Shown: in pieces, positions 63,684 through 64,000 of the stretch
Layout of the letters: each line of letters begins with the position of its first letter
Position numbering within the stretch: position 1 is the stretch's first letter
Assembly (NCBI GenBank): GCA_041687435.1
Contig: JAWLBX010000004.1
Location: forward strand, 62,001 to 126,000
Reading direction: 5' to 3'
From: JACKII01 sp041687435
Lineage (GTDB): Bacteria; Pseudomonadota; Alphaproteobacteria; Bin95
Length of the DNA stretch: 64,000 nt
Notes under the pieces: generated by a model
Databases searched by the model: none
Seen by the model: the letters and a program-made list of their open reading frames with translations, nothing else
Told to the model about the DNA's origin: nothing
Program-made: the position numbers and the translations under genes

Positions 63684-64000
63684 CGCACGCCACCCGTTGC
63701 CGCGACCGCCGGTGTCTCTGCCCCGCCGGCCAAAGCTGACAATGGGCGTGGACCGATGCCCAGAAACAGGATTGCCGGCCCTCGAACCGCCGCCGCCGCC
63801 ATGTCGGCCGTCAGGTTGGCGAGGGTGGTAGCGATGATGGTTTGATCCGCCCGCGACGCGTTTTCGACCACGCTCATCGGCGTTCCCGGATCGGCCCCGA
63901 CCATCAGCAGCCGCGCCTGCAGGAATTGCGCTGCCCGCACGCCCATATAGATCGCAGCGGCTGCGCCCGGCTTTGCGAGCGTGCGCCAGTCGTGCTCGGC
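63680..64000 (-). CDS. cysG: Siroheme synthase / uroporphyrinogen-III C-methyltransferase, C-terminal part
   Basis: Only the C-terminal 106 residues are in the window; the frame is open through base 64000 and the start lies beyond the edge. Visible SUMT pieces are LAKPGAAAAIYMGVRAAQ, PMSVVENASRADQ and RGPAILFLGIGP. The enzyme makes precorrin-2 and siroheme, the cofactor of CysI encoded in the same operon. Whether the full protein also has the CysG oxidase and ferrochelatase domain cannot be seen. Confidence 0.92.
   Translation of the reverse strand, partial: AEHDWRTLAKPGAAAAIYMGVRAAQFLQARLLMVGADPGTPMSVVENASRADQTIIATTLANLTADMAAAAVRGPAILFLGIGPRPLSALAGGAETPAVAATGGVR

Overview
The window is a gene-dense, GC-rich bacterial chromosome segment from an alphaproteobacterium. 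The assignment rests on three things. Separate petA-petB-petC genes encode an alphaproteobacterial-type cytochrome bc1. A long operon runs rpsB-tsf-pyrH-frr-uppS-cdsA-dxr-rseP-bamA-fabZ-lpxA-lpxI-lpxB, using LpxI rather than LpxH. A cysG-DUF2849-cysI-DUF934 sulfite reduction operon sits at the right end. A Rhodospirillales-like member is my best guess, but the sequence alone does not fix the genus. I saw no phage, insertion sequence, CRISPR array or plasmid gene. No stretch longer than about 300 bases lacks a gene; the longest is 33095-33385, the leader region of rpsB.

Layout. 1-3679: 5'-truncated diheme cytochrome c of the RoxA-like type, a cytochrome P450 and a PdeM-type phosphoesterase. 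3824-6440: petABC, closed by a clear terminator. 6538-10868: mtnP, mtnA and a class II aldolase (methylthioadenosine salvage, probably the DHAP shunt), then a metallo-beta-lactamase-fold hydrolase and an alpha/beta hydrolase. 10896-13165: an ECF sigma factor with its membrane anti-sigma factor, divergent from a small secreted DUF4168 protein. 13167-19586: a secreted Sel1-like protein, a TcuA-like flavoprotein, two TauD/TfdA dioxygenases, and a cytochrome b561 convergent with a cytochrome c'.

19730-33094 (minus strand): the envelope and translation operon listed above, ending in a glyoxalase I gene that overlaps lpxB. lpxD and ompH/skp, usually between bamA and fabZ, are absent. 33386-39291: two overlapping DMT exporters, leuB, an asparaginase-family enzyme, queC and an orphan LivH-type permease. 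39296-46000: a CaiB-type CoA transferase, a DenD-like dehydrogenase, a MaoC hydratase, an esterase, a secreted protein with a PEP-CTERM-like tail, an EEP hydrolase and a ChrR-type cupin. 45839-48450: mgtE, tRNA-Leu(GAG), lipB and a 50-residue secreted peptide.

48530-56134: small-molecule redox and catabolic enzymes (SDR, GMC oxidoreductase, two glutathione transferases, quinone oxidoreductase, enoyl-CoA hydratase), one unassigned gene and a small two-helix membrane protein. 56163-64000 (minus strand): prmA, a UvrD/PcrA helicase, a PNPOx-fold protein, an FAH-family enzyme, then the sulfite reductase operon, whose cysG runs off the right edge.

The core blocks are ordinary. The parts I would look at twice are: the ECF sigma locus with two opposed GGAACCAA boxes; the likely anaerobic-type MTA shunt; the nested palindrome in front of the PEP-CTERM-like gene; the asparaginase paralogue with an altered catalytic motif and a possible hidden signal peptide; the lpxD-less lipid A cluster; and the two-helix SLATT-like protein. 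I did not find a clear, complete, previously undescribed system.
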